The notes under the pieces are model-generated. The model did no database searches. It saw only the letters and a program-made list of their open reading frames with translations, and was not told the DNA's origin. A program made the position numbers and the translations under genes. Positions 1-8,105 of a stretch of DNA of 64,000 bases are shown here, piece by piece. The stretch covers positions 65,835 to 129,834 of the forward strand of contig NZ_LMBZ01000003.1 in the NCBI RefSeq assembly GCF_001439635.1. Direction: 5' to 3'. Source of the stretch: Solibacillus cecembensis. GTDB lineage: Bacteria > Bacillota > Bacilli > Bacillales_A > Planococcaceae. Positions within the stretch are counted from its first letter, which is position 1, and the number at the start of each line of letters is the position of its first letter.

Positions 1-2168
1 ACCCTTGAAGTGAACTTTGCATTAAAGCGTTGCTCATTTTCTGTATACCCACTAACTTTCTGGAACTCTTTCCACATGATTTCCCATTCATCCATTGTGT
101 CAGATATTGTTTTTCCTGTTGGCGCTAATTCCTGAATGCCTTTTAGGGCACCTGCAGCACTTGTTGAGATTGTATTATTTTCTGAAACAAGTTCCGCTAC
201 ATTGAAAACAACATCATTAGGTTTTCCGTTTGCGAAATCGTTATCGTTTATACTAATTTTCGCCACATATTGTTCTAACTCTTTTTCAAATGCTACAGGA
301 TCTGTTTTCCCATGATAGTAAACAGGGAAGGCTGTCCCACCGATTAATCTTACTTTGGGTGCATAAGCTTGTTCGCTTGGTAAAGCCGGGTTTTCTACAT
401 AAATAACTGCAGGTTTCATATTTGCATATGAAGGGGCCGTTATTGTATTTAAACCTGGATGTAAAGGATATCTTCTTATCCAGCCATTTTTATCGTCAGC
501 GATTTGGCCGAAAATTAAGTTAGGCATCACACCTTTTTCGTCGGCATCAACAAATACTTGAATGGTTTCACCAGGTACGGCATATTTACCGAAAGTTTCT
601 AGTGAAAATGACGTTCTTGCAATTTGGTGCGTTTTTGCTTCTGCATTTGAGTTACCACGTTGAGAAGCTGTTACGATTGCTTCTTTCGTCACATTTTCGT
701 TGTTTAGTAAATCTTTTGCTATCGTTAAGTTAACTTGTAATTGCTCTTTTAGTGGATGTTTTGCAACTTCTTTTTCTAATTGATTGATGATATCCATTGA
801 CGCAAACTCTGGCTTTAATTTATTCATTAAACCATTAGTAAATAAATTATTCACTTGTTCTTCTAAAACATCTTCTTTATAAAATGCAAGTTCTGATAGT
901 GTTGCCCAGTTTTGATTTGATTTCTTAAACTTAAATTTAACGCGCTTAAATGTTGTAGGTGCAAATTTAGCTTCGACTAATCCGGCCACCATATTATGTT
1001 GACCCGTTGCTACTAGTTGATAAGTATTTCCTATAGAAGTTTGAGAGGCATAAATTTCAAACTCTTCCGCAAACCCTTTACGGTCAGAATTTCGTGCTCC
1101 GTACATAATACGATTTAACGTAACGGCTTCTTTGAACTCTACTTCTACTTCATTTGTGAAATCTTTTGAATTACTTCTATTTGTTTCCCAGTAAGTATCT
1201 AAGTTTCCATCAACGGCATTTCCAATTACAGCGCTACTATAGTGACCACGATTGTTACGGATATTCTTAATGTTTCCAATATCCATTTTAAATAACTTTG
1301 AATAGGCTTCATTTGAATAATGAGTAAATGATTTTGTAATGGCATTTGTAGCTTCTGTATTTATGCCATTAATTAATGCTTTTGCATTGGCAATCGCATC
1401 TTTAAAATCCACATAAAGTGGGTGGCTTTTTGCTTCTTGTTCTAAATTGTTAAGAGCCTCAACTGTATTAAATGCTTCACTTACTTTGCTGAATGTATCA
1501 TCAGTGAATAATGTCTTCATTTTTTGAGATACAGGATCTTCTTTATAGAACATAAACTCCGATGCACTTGCCCAGTCTTGATTTGCTTTCTTAAACACAA
1601 ATTTTACTCTTTTAACTTCAGTAGAGGGAAACTGAATCTCGACGATATCCCCTGTAGAGCCTTTATATTCGCCAGTTGAAAGTAATGTGAAATTATCGCC
1701 TTCATCTGTTAACGAACTATGTATTTCAAATTCTTGGGCAAAGCCTTTACCTTTCGCGCTTGCTTGACGAGCAGCATAAACAATTCGATCTAACGAAATT
1801 GTTTCGTTGAAATTAAAGATCACTTCATTCGTGAATGTTGCATTATTAGCCTTATTTGTTTCCCAGTGCGTATTCATATTGCCGTCGATTACCTTTTCAA
1901 GAGGTGATCCAGAGTAGTTGCCACCATTGTTTGTAATCGATACGATATTGGCGTTGGCTATTTTGAAAATTTCATTATATGTATCTAGTAAGTCATTTCC
2001 ATATAAATTAAATTTACCGACACTAGCATGATTTGCTTGTTTGATCGTTTTTCCAACTGGAGCCGTTATAGTGCTTTTTTCTTGAACTGGACTTGCTAAT
2101 GCATTGATTGGGGTACCGACTAAACTTAAAGCCATAGCCGCGGCTGTTGCAATTTTAACAACTTTCAT
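1..2168 (-). CDS. Secreted M60-like metallopeptidase with tandem F5/8 type C domains (partial, 3' end outside window)
   Basis: The reading frame is open from ATG 2168 (SD GGAGG) to the window edge, so the C-terminus is missing. Residues 1-26 form a signal peptide ending ALA. Two discoidin/CBM32-like repeats follow at about residues 72-210 and 293-430; each carries the pattern NNxGxYS...DGNxxTxWETN and ends in W-A-S/T-x-S-E-x-x-FYKED. From about residue 500 the sequence resembles the N-terminal beta-sandwich of M60/enhancin-like zinc peptidases, which act on mucin-type glycoproteins. The HExxH motif would lie beyond the window, so the peptidase call is an inference from the flanking domain. 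The product is probably exported to bind and cut glycoproteins or wall glycans. Its leader carries a c-di-GMP riboswitch and a terminator. Confidence 0.8.
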   Translation of the reverse strand, partial: MKVVKIATAAAMALSLVGTPINALASPVQEKSTITAPVGKTIKQANHASVGKFNLYGNDLLDTYNEIFKIANANIVSITNNGGNYSGSPLEKVIDGNMNTHWETNKANNATFTNEVIFNFNETISLDRIVYAARQASAKGKGFAQEFEIHSSLTDEGDNFTLLSTGEYKGSTGDIVEIQFPSTEVKRVKFVFKKANQDWASASEFMFYKEDPVSQKMKTLFTDDTFSKVSEAFNTVEALNNLEQEAKSHPLYVDFKDAIANAKALINGINTEATNAITKSFTHYSNEAYSKLFKMDIGNIKNIRNNRGHYSSAVIGNAVDGNLDTYWETNRSNSKDFTNEVEVEFKEAVTLNRIMYGARNSDRKGFAEEFEIYASQTSIGNTYQLVATGQHNMVAGLVEAKFAPTTFKRVKFKFKKSNQNWATLSELAFYKEDVLEEQVNNLFTNGLMNKLKPEFASMDIINQLEKEVAKHPLKEQLQVNLTIAKDLLNNENVTKEAIVTASQRGNSNAEAKTHQIARTSFSLETFGKYAVPGETIQVFVDADEKGVMPNLIFGQIADDKNGWIRRYPLHPGLNTITAPSYANMKPAVIYVENPALPSEQAYAPKVRLIGGTAFPVYYHGKTDPVAFEKELEQYVAKISINDNDFANGKPNDVVFNVAELVSENNTISTSAAGALKGIQELAPTGKTISDTMDEWEIMWKEFQKVSGYTENEQRFNAKFTSR

Positions 2169-2204
2169 AATAAATTCCTCCTAATGATTTTCCAAAAAAG
2201 TACA

Positions 2205-2231
2205 TAAAAAAAACACCCTAATTAGAGTGTT
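2205..2231 (-). terminator. Intrinsic terminator in the riboswitch leader
   Basis: On the minus strand a 20-nt near-perfect palindrome (2231 to 2212) is followed by an uninterrupted T-run (to 2205). It sits between the c-di-GMP aptamer and the SD of the metallopeptidase gene, where the expression platform of a transcriptional riboswitch belongs. Confidence 0.8.
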
Positions 2232-2294
2232 TTCTTTCCCTAAAAAATTCCCATAAAAAAATTATGGAAATTTTAAAAACAAAAAGTAGAATGT

Positions 2295-2380
2295 ACTCTT
2301 CGGTAACTGGCTGACATAGTAATATAAACCTTAGTCCCTATAGCTTTGCGTCCCTAAATTTCTTTAGGTTTGCCTATTCA
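2295..2380 (-). promoter_or_regulatory. Cyclic-di-GMP-I (GEMM-I) riboswitch
   Basis: Read on the minus strand this leader has the GEMM-I signature in order: GGCAAACC, a P2 stem CCTAAA-GAAA-TTTAGG closed by a GNRA tetraloop, then GGGACGCAAAGCT, CTAAGG, and the 3' element AGCCAGTTACCGA. The tetraloop, the GACGCAAAGC core and the 3' GTTACCGA element are the conserved parts of this class. The G expected to pair with the ligand just before GCAAACC is present, which fits c-di-GMP rather than cGAMP. The aptamer lies about 130 nt upstream of the metallopeptidase start, with a terminator between. Confidence 0.92.
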
Positions 2381-2603
2381 ATTATTCTATCTAGAAGGAT
2401 AACATAATGAATATTATTCCAAAAGAACAATAAGCACTAAAAAATCCCCCTCAAAATAGGATGAATTGTCTAAATATTCATGTTGTATATTATATAAAAG
2501 TGTTTTGATAGCGCATCGAATTTTTTCATTGAAGTAGTTTGATAATTACTCTTATATAGAAATGAGAGAGTAGATATAAATAGAATGTACATAATAAACG
2601 GCG

Positions 2604-2686
2604 GATGTCACAGGGGGAGTAGGAAGTCAGCCTAAAGACGTCACATCGTGTGACAACGGATGACTGACCCACGTCCTGTGGCCCCG
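2604..2686. repeat. Nested inverted-repeat element in intergenic DNA
   Basis: Three stems nest inside one another: CACAGG (2610-2615) with CCTGTG (2675-2680), AGTCA (2625-2629) with TGACT (2661-2665), and GTCACA (2640-2645) with TGTGAC (2649-2654) around a 3-nt loop. The element is GC-richer than its surroundings and has no credible gene on either strand. It could be a structured RNA, a palindromic mobile element or an operator array; the family was not recognised. Confidence 0.45.
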
Positions 2687-2728
2687 AACTAAAAAAATCT
2701 GGATGCAATTATGCTGAGGTATAATTAA

Positions 2729-3115
2729 TTAACTACAATTCGAATCAATTTTTATGAGTTGTTGATCTAACACGGTATTTCCTTCTTGTGCTACCGAAGT
2801 AATGCTTCTTCCAAAACAATTGGCAATGATTTTTCGTTCTTTCAGATGAATAATTCGAATTTCATAAAAGGATACACCTGTTAAATGTGCATAGATTTCT
2901 TCAAAATTGCCAGGAGAAAGCCGATAAGGAAATATCACAGGTATATTGTTTCCTATTATAATGGGGAGTTTCATAGGATGGGAAAAAGAAGACCAATCCC
3001 AAACTTCAATCTCAATTTCCTGATCTTTACGAGATAAATTAACTAGATTAATAACCGCGTTAACGGCTCTAGGCGCTTTTTCCAATATGCCAGTTGATAA
3101 GACATATTTATTCAT
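2729..3115 (-). CDS. Small hypothetical protein, possibly surface or exosporium associated
   Basis: This 128-residue protein has a strong SD (GGAGGG) at ideal distance from ATG 3115. It has no signal peptide and no membrane segment. The sequence looks like a beta-rich single domain: it opens YVLSTGILEKAPRAV, has a central W-D-W-S-S segment and ends in a GNTVLDQQL element. From memory, Bacillus proteins with this 'STG...APRAVN' opening occur as small secreted or spore-surface proteins, but no function is established. It is transcribed alone, convergent with nothing nearby and divergent from rlmCD. The gene call is firm, the role is not. Confidence 0.7.
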   Translation of the reverse strand: MNKYVLSTGILEKAPRAVNAVINLVNLSRKDQEIEIEVWDWSSFSHPMKLPIIIGNNIPVIFPYRLSPGNFEEIYAHLTGVSFYEIRIIHLKERKIIANCFGRSITSVAQEGNTVLDQQLIKIDSNCS

Positions 3116-3272
3116 AGTTATCCCTCCTTCCGTCTTTATAAGTTATGGAAGTGTTTCGATTACATTTGTATAATAGTGTAATTTGCTAAAAAAAATTATC
3201 ATTTATATAAATTCAACAAAATTTATATGGAAATGAGAATAGACATGATAGAGGCATAAACTTGAATAGATA

Positions 3273-3338
3273 GAGTTGATTGGAATGAAAGGGAGCCGTA
3301 ACCGTGAAAAGCGTCAGGACTGAAATAGAAATCAACTC
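3273..3338. repeat. Bacillales-type intergenic inverted repeat element (short copy)
   Basis: A perfect 9-bp inverted repeat, GAGTTGATT (3273-3281) and AATCAACTC (3330-3338), bounds a purine-rich core containing GGAATGAAAGG near one end and AAAGCG...GGACTGAAATAGAAATC near the other. Bacillus and Lysinibacillus genomes carry many longer intergenic elements with the same GTTGATTGGA...GGAAATCAAC ends; this looks like a shortened copy. The rest of 3116-3598 shows no gene. Confidence 0.5.
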
Positions 3339-3510
3339 CACCTCTTCAAAAGGTTTTTTAAAGGTTGGATTCTTTAGTTAAATAGATATCTATTTGGGAT
3401 GTACATAAACTCTGTTAAAAAGAGGCTCGACTATATCCTGCATAAGAATAATAAGTTGCTACGTTTGTCAGAAGTTAATGTTCATTCGGGCTAATATTCG
3501 TTATAATGGC

Positions 3511-3560
3511 AATGTCTATCTGTTTTGAAGAGGATGCACAAACATTGTGGAAATCAGCCT
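3511..3560 (+). repeat. Dispersed short repeat, copy 1 (TGTTTTGAAGAGG type)
   Basis: The segment carries CTGTTTTGAAGAGG, a variable spacer and CATTGTGGAAA. The same arrangement recurs at 8861-8915, where it is flanked by an inverted repeat. This copy lies immediately upstream of rlmCD, in its likely 5' leader. Confidence 0.45.
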
Positions 3561-3598
3561 TCAATACATGAAATTACTATTGAAAGGGGAAATATTCC

Positions 3599-4990
3599 TT
3601 GACTACTATAAAAGAAGAAACGCTTATTGCAAAAATTGATCATTTAGATGATAGAGGTAATGGACGAGCTGTGATTTGGCGTGAGAGTGATAGAGGTTCC
3701 AATCCTAGAAAATTAAAATTAACGATTCCGCAGACGCTTAAAGGGGAGTTGGTGCAGGTTGTTGTTGATGAACCTGATAAGCGAAACAGAAAAGCAATGC
3801 CTAAAGAAATTTTAGAAGCAAGTCCAGAGCGTACGACAGCACCTTGTCCACATTTTGAACTTTGCGGAGGTTGTGTATGGCAATACTGGACGTACGAAGG
3901 TCAGTTGAAGCATAAAACGGAGCAAGTGAAAAATGCATTGGCTCGTGAAGGATTGGATTCTGAGCTTGTGTTGGAAACAATCGGTGCAGATAACCCTTGG
4001 CATTACCGCAATAAGATGGAGTTCACGTTTTCACCTGAGGGGGAAATGGGACAGCATGAACAAGGAAACTTCCGCAAAATTGTTCCATTAGATACATGTC
4101 TAATTGCTGGTCAAAATATGGTCGATGGCATGTTGGAAGTGAGTGCATGGGTAAAAGAGTTTGGTCTTAAAGGCTATAATAAAGATAAACATGAAGGCCT
4201 ACTTCGCCATTTGATGGTGCGCGAATCATTTGCAACTGGTGAAATGATGTTAGCATTATTTGCTACAAAAACGCCTGATGGAGAGTTAGCAGCTGCTGTT
4301 GAAAATCTTGTTGAGCGAATCACAAAGAAATTCCCAAATGTGAAAAGTCTACTTTGGCTTGTGAACACAGACTGGGCAGACCGTACACAATCTGAAGATA
4401 CACATTTATTAGCGGGGCGCGATTTCATTTATGATGAAATGGTGGGGTATCGCTATCGTCTTTGGTTTGATACATTTTTCCAAACGAATCCAAAACAAGC
4501 TCAAAAACTTGTAGAACTCGCGTTGGAAATGGGAAAACCAAAGGCAGACGAGAGAATGATTGACCTGTTTTGTGGTGTCGGCACGTTCTCATTACCATTT
4601 GCTGCACGTGTGAAGGAATTGGCTGGAATCGAGATTGTCGAGACATCGATTGAATCGGCAAAACGTAATGCAATCGATAATGATTTGCATAACACAACAT
4701 TCCTTGCTCGTGATGCGCGCAACGGATTAACTGAAATGCAAGAACAGTTCGGATTCGCTGACATACTATTGATTGATCCACCACGTTCTGGAGCTGGCGG
4801 AAAGGTGATGCGCCGTATTGGACGCTCTCAACCAAAACGAATTGTCTATGTATCATGTAACCCAGATTCATTTGCTAAAGACGTAACAGAATTGCTACCA
4901 TTCGGCTATAAGCTTAAAACGGTACAACCTGTCGACTTATTCCCACATACGACACATGTAGAGTTAGTCACATGGCTGGAATTAGTTTAA
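3599..4990 (+). CDS. rlmCD: 23S rRNA (uracil-C5)-methyltransferase, RlmCD/RlmD family
   Basis: The enzyme transfers a methyl group from S-adenosylmethionine to C5 of specific uridines in 23S rRNA. The start is a TTG at 3599, 8 nt after AAAGGGGA. An N-terminal TRAM-type RNA-binding region is followed by the iron-sulphur cysteines C83, C89, C92 and C167 (CPHFELCGGC and DTC). The SAM motif DLFCGVGTF starts at residue 322, then comes DPPRSG, and the catalytic cysteine is C420 in VSCNP. At 463 residues it has normal family length. Bacillus subtilis RlmCD handles both U747 and U1939; which sites this homologue uses cannot be read from sequence. It stands alone and ends at a strong terminator. Confidence 0.93.
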   Translation: MTTIKEETLIAKIDHLDDRGNGRAVIWRESDRGSNPRKLKLTIPQTLKGELVQVVVDEPDKRNRKAMPKEILEASPERTTAPCPHFELCGGCVWQYWTYEGQLKHKTEQVKNALAREGLDSELVLETIGADNPWHYRNKMEFTFSPEGEMGQHEQGNFRKIVPLDTCLIAGQNMVDGMLEVSAWVKEFGLKGYNKDKHEGLLRHLMVRESFATGEMMLALFATKTPDGELAAAVENLVERITKKFPNVKSLLWLVNTDWADRTQSEDTHLLAGRDFIYDEMVGYRYRLWFDTFFQTNPKQAQKLVELALEMGKPKADERMIDLFCGVGTFSLPFAARVKELAGIEIVETSIESAKRNAIDNDLHNTTFLARDARNGLTEMQEQFGFADILLIDPPRSGAGGKVMRRIGRSQPKRIVYVSCNPDSFAKDVTELLPFGYKLKTVQPVDLFPHTTHVELVTWLELV

Positions 4991-5068
4991 ATTATTAATT
5001 AGTAAATTTTTTTCTTCTATATTAATCGATTTATTTTTGCAGACGATAAAAATTATATGCTTACCAAA

Positions 5069-5113
5069 AGCGTCAAAAACCCTGATTTATACGGGTTTTG
5101 GCGCTATTTTTTA
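5069..5113 (+). terminator. Terminator of rlmCD
   Basis: AGCGTCAAAAACCC pairs with GGGTTTTGGCGCT around a short loop and is followed by a T-run. The remainder of 4991-5270 holds only a CTTAAG-4-CTTAAG dyad at 5171-5186, a possible operator for the next gene. Confidence 0.85.
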
Positions 5114-5270
5114 CTTCAATATCTATGATTTATGCTATTAATGAAAATGAAAAAAAGCGAAAAATAAAAACTTAAGGATTCTTAAGAATTTTTCATACTG
5201 TTTCTTTATGTTTGAAATGTATTCTAAAAGCCGTAGTAGAAAAATTTAAATCTATGGAGTGTTTGTATAT

Positions 5271-5828
5271 ATGAAATCTTTTCGTTTTATTTTTCAATAT
5301 TTATTAAACCCAAGGAAAACGGGTGCAGTTTTGCCAAGCTCAACATATCTTGCGGAAAAAATGGTTCAAAGTATTGATTTTCAAAATGCAAAATACATCG
5401 TTGAATTGGGCCCCGGTACAGGAGTCTTCACAGATCAGATTATGAAGAACAAAATGCAACATACGGTTGTCTTATTGATAGAGAGTAATAAAGAATTTTG
5501 CACGCTACTAAAAGAAAAGTATAAGAACGAAAAAAATCTGATACTTATTAATGATACTGCTGAGGATATTGACAAGTATTCAAAGGAGTTTAATATCCCA
5601 TATGTTGATTATGTCGTTTCGGGTCTTCCTTTTGCGAGTTTGCCGAAAAATGTCTCCAATGTGATTTTAAATAAAACCAAAAAGCTGTTGAGGAAAGATG
5701 GTGTTTTTATTACTTTCCAATACACGCTATTAAAGAAAGATTTTATTCATCACTATTTTAAGCATATTTATCTAACACGTGAGTATCGAAATATGCCCCC
5801 AGCATTTGTATTCTGTTGTAGTAATTAA
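5271..5828 (+). CDS. Class I SAM-dependent methyltransferase (phospholipid or rRNA-dimethylase-like)
   Basis: The product is about 185 residues with a Rossmann-type methyltransferase fold. The SAM-binding loop ELGPGTGVF starts at residue 45, an acidic ribose-binding strand (LLIESN) follows, and a motif-IV-like VSGLPFASLP occupies the position of NLPY/NPP motifs. The N-terminus (FLxNPRKTGAVLPSS) is typical of short bacterial proteins annotated as phospholipid N-methyltransferases or rRNA adenine dimethylase-like enzymes; the substrate is unknown. ATG 5271 is preferred over GTG 5259 because GGAG at 5256-5259 then falls 11 nt upstream. The gene is followed directly by a histidine-kinase remnant. 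Confidence 0.75.
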   Translation: MKSFRFIFQYLLNPRKTGAVLPSSTYLAEKMVQSIDFQNAKYIVELGPGTGVFTDQIMKNKMQHTVVLLIESNKEFCTLLKEKYKNEKNLILINDTAEDIDKYSKEFNIPYVDYVVSGLPFASLPKNVSNVILNKTKKLLRKDGVFITFQYTLLKKDFIHHYFKHIYLTREYRNMPPAFVFCCSN

Positions 5829-5846
5829 TCGGTATAGGAAAAAACA

Positions 5847-6002
5847 ATGACAACAAACCGTGTTACCTTTATCGATGCAATTGGGTCTGGCATTGGACTT
5901 GCCGTTGTAAAAAGAATACTAGAGCTTCATGGCGGAACAATTGAGGCGGATTATAAAGAGGGTTGGTTAACCTTTACGATTGAGTATATCGTTAAAGAAT
6001 GA
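5847..6002 (+). pseudogene. Remnant of a sensor histidine kinase (C-terminal ATPase end)
   Basis: A 51-codon frame encodes the last part of a HATPase_c domain: GSGIGLAVVKRILELHGG (the G2 box and following helix) and a final beta strand ending TFTIEY. No H box, N box or G1 box precedes it; the upstream DNA is the 3' end of the methyltransferase gene. It most likely remains from a two-component system lost by deletion, although a short in-frame ATG exists. Confidence 0.7.
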
Positions 6003-6152
6003 TTCACTGGAAGTAGCGGGGAAACCAGCTATTTTGAACCAATTGGAGTTAAACATGCGCTTTTTCAAGGAAACGCGGTTTTCCTAGCTTTTCCCATAAA
6101 AATTACACGTAAGAGTTCTATCATTTCTAATATGAAACGTAATTAAAGGAGC

Positions 6153-6196
6153 AAAAAAGGGCGCAATTCTGAGCCGTTTTTGCCCTTTTTTGGTTT
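6153..6196. terminator. Bidirectional terminator
   Basis: AAAAAAGGGC and GCCCTTTTTT form a hairpin with a T-run on both strands. It separates the kinase remnant from the convergent LysR gene. Confidence 0.8.
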
Positions 6197-6236
6197 GTTT
6201 GAAGGGCATGATTAGCTTGACGCTTCCTTAATAAAT

Positions 6237-7148
6237 TTATCCTAAAGTAGGAAATATAAAGTTGTTCATAAAACGCTTCTTAAATTGTTTGGAAGCGAGC
6301 GATTTTTCTGTATTTTTTAATTGAACCCATCCGAATATAATTGGTTCTTGCTCAAAATCAGCTATTTCAATAGGAATTACTTCATCATTCACAAATATGG
6401 AGGCATGGCTAAGTGAAATATCATAGGCAAAAGTGATACCTAATCCCTCTTGTAATGTCGTTAAAATGGCAGCTGAATTGTTCGTTGTAAACATTGCTTG
6501 CAATGAGCCTACTTTTTTTTCGAATACTTGAATAAATTCTTGTACATGTTTTTCCTCATATAAGACAATTGGGTGTTTTAAGAGCTCTTGTGAACTGATG
6601 CTATTCTTTGTAGCTAAAGGATGATTCTTTCCTACTCCAATAACAATTTTTCCTTCTGCTAATGGTTCAAAAATAAATTCATGTAAATGTGTCAAATGCC
6701 CTTTTTTGATTGCGATTAACCCGAGATCTGACTTTTTTTCTCGCAAATCTTGCAAAATCATGCTTGAATTATTTTGGGTAATTTGGAACTTTGTAAGAGG
6801 GTAATCTTGTTTGAAATGAGAAACAGCTCTTACTAATGATGCCATGCCAATGGGGATACTTTCGACGCGTAACTCACTATTTAAAATATTTGAGCAAGCC
6901 TGTGCCTCATCTTTTATTTCTTGTAGGTTCGTTAGTATTTCGATTGCTTTTTTGATGACAAATTTCCCATTTGCTGTTGGTATCGTGCCATTGCGAGAAC
7001 GTGTAAATAGTTTTATTCCTAACTCTGCTTCTAAATTCGAGATGGATTGGCTAAGCGCTGATTGGGTAATATACAAATTATTTGCTGCTGCACTTAGGGA
7101 TTTTGTTTTTGCTATTTCGACTATATATTGAATTTGGTCAATGTTCAT
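6237..7148 (-). CDS. LysR-family transcriptional regulator
   Basis: At 303 residues this has standard LysR length. The N-terminal winged helix-turn-helix (residues about 1-60) contains the typical SLSAAANNLYITQSALSQSI run, and a substrate-binding-protein-like effector domain follows. ATG 7148 follows AAGGAGACCGCC. It is divergent from the two short-chain dehydrogenase genes and is their likely regulator, through a dyad in the shared intergenic region at 7166-7195. The effector is unknown. Confidence 0.9.
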   Translation of the reverse strand: MNIDQIQYIVEIAKTKSLSAAANNLYITQSALSQSISNLEAELGIKLFTRSRNGTIPTANGKFVIKKAIEILTNLQEIKDEAQACSNILNSELRVESIPIGMASLVRAVSHFKQDYPLTKFQITQNNSSMILQDLREKKSDLGLIAIKKGHLTHLHEFIFEPLAEGKIVIGVGKNHPLATKNSISSQELLKHPIVLYEEKHVQEFIQVFEKKVGSLQAMFTTNNSAAILTTLQEGLGITFAYDISLSHASIFVNDEVIPIEIADFEQEPIIFGWVQLKNTEKSLASKQFKKRFMNNFIFPTLG

Positions 7149-7165
7149 GGCGGTCTCCTTATATA

Positions 7166-7195
7166 AGCTGTACTTAAGTATAATTAAGCACAGCT
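7166..7195. promoter_or_regulatory. Dyad operator between lysR and the SDR genes
   Basis: AGCTGTACTTAA and TTAAGCACAGCT form a 12-bp inverted repeat with one mismatch and a 6-nt centre. It sits midway between the divergent starts and just before a TATACT -10-like element at 7199-7204. Its position and symmetry fit LysR binding; this is an inference. Confidence 0.6.
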
Positions 7196-7273
7196 AATTA
7201 TACTAATACATAGGGCAGTGCTACAATGAAAGTGCTTACAAAATCCGAACATAATTCAAAAGGGGGATTAGAT

Positions 7274-8026
7274 ATGCGATTACAAGAAAAGACAGCAATT
7301 ATTACTGGTGGTGCAAACGGAATCGGTAAAGAAACTGTTCAGAAATTTTTAGAACAAGGTGCAAATGTAGTTTTCACAGATATTAGTGAAGCTAACGGTC
7401 AAAAAACATTAGCTGAAATGAAAAATAAATTTGAAAATGTGTTATTCATCAAACATGATGTCCAAAATGAAGAAGATTGGAAAAATGTTGTAGAACAAGC
7501 AATAGAAAAATTCGGTCGAGTAGATGTCTTATTTAACAACGCTGGACTTTATAGTACAAACGCAGTGGTAGACTATTCTGTTGAAGAATGGAATCGTGTA
7601 ATGGGTGTAAATGTTACAGGCGTTTTCTTAGGGATGAAGCATGTTGTTCCGGTTATGCGTGAGCAAAAGAATGGTTCGATTATTAATGCTTCTTCATTAG
7701 CGGGTATTAAAGCAAGTGCAAATCATACTTTATATGGTGCAAGTAAAGGTGCAGTTCGTATGATGTCTAAAGATTTAGCGATTGAAGTAGCAGGAGATTC
7801 AATCCGAGTAAACTCAATTCATCCGGGAGTAATTTCAACAACAATGGGCGATGCAGTTGCAGCTGGAATAAACGTTGAAACGGAACAAATAGCAAATGGA
7901 ATCCCATTAAAACGCTTAGGTACACCAGAAGATATCGCAAATTTAGTTGTATTTTTAGCTTCAGATGAATCAACTTTCATTACTGGGACTGAAATGGTAA
8001 TTGACGGTGGATCATCAGCTCGTTAA
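7274..8026 (+). CDS. Short-chain dehydrogenase/reductase (SDR) 1
   Basis: This 250-residue NAD(P)-dependent oxidoreductase carries the classical SDR motifs: TGGANGIG for cofactor binding near residue 12, NNAG in the middle, the catalytic serine in NASS, and Y154-x-x-x-K158. An acidic residue at the end of strand 2 (FTD) suggests preference for NAD(H). ATG 7274 is chosen because AGGGGG lies 7 nt upstream; an earlier in-frame ATG at 7226 has no SD. It is the first gene of a two-SDR unit facing the LysR gene. The substrate cannot be predicted. Confidence 0.88.
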   Translation: MRLQEKTAIITGGANGIGKETVQKFLEQGANVVFTDISEANGQKTLAEMKNKFENVLFIKHDVQNEEDWKNVVEQAIEKFGRVDVLFNNAGLYSTNAVVDYSVEEWNRVMGVNVTGVFLGMKHVVPVMREQKNGSIINASSLAGIKASANHTLYGASKGAVRMMSKDLAIEVAGDSIRVNSIHPGVISTTMGDAVAAGINVETEQIANGIPLKRLGTPEDIANLVVFLASDESTFITGTEMVIDGGSSAR

Positions 8027-8105
8027 TAGGAAGACAAATAGAAGCAAAATTTTTTAATATAACATCTTCGATTCGAGATAATTTAGAAACAGGAGGGAAA
8101 TTATA

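Noticed and set aside
2526..2708. 60-codon minus-strand frame in the intergenic region
   Set aside because: It lies across the nested hairpin element, has no SD and no coding-like composition.
4425..4871. 148-codon minus-strand frame inside rlmCD
   Set aside because: It is antisense to conserved SAM-binding motifs of RlmCD and has no ribosome-binding site.
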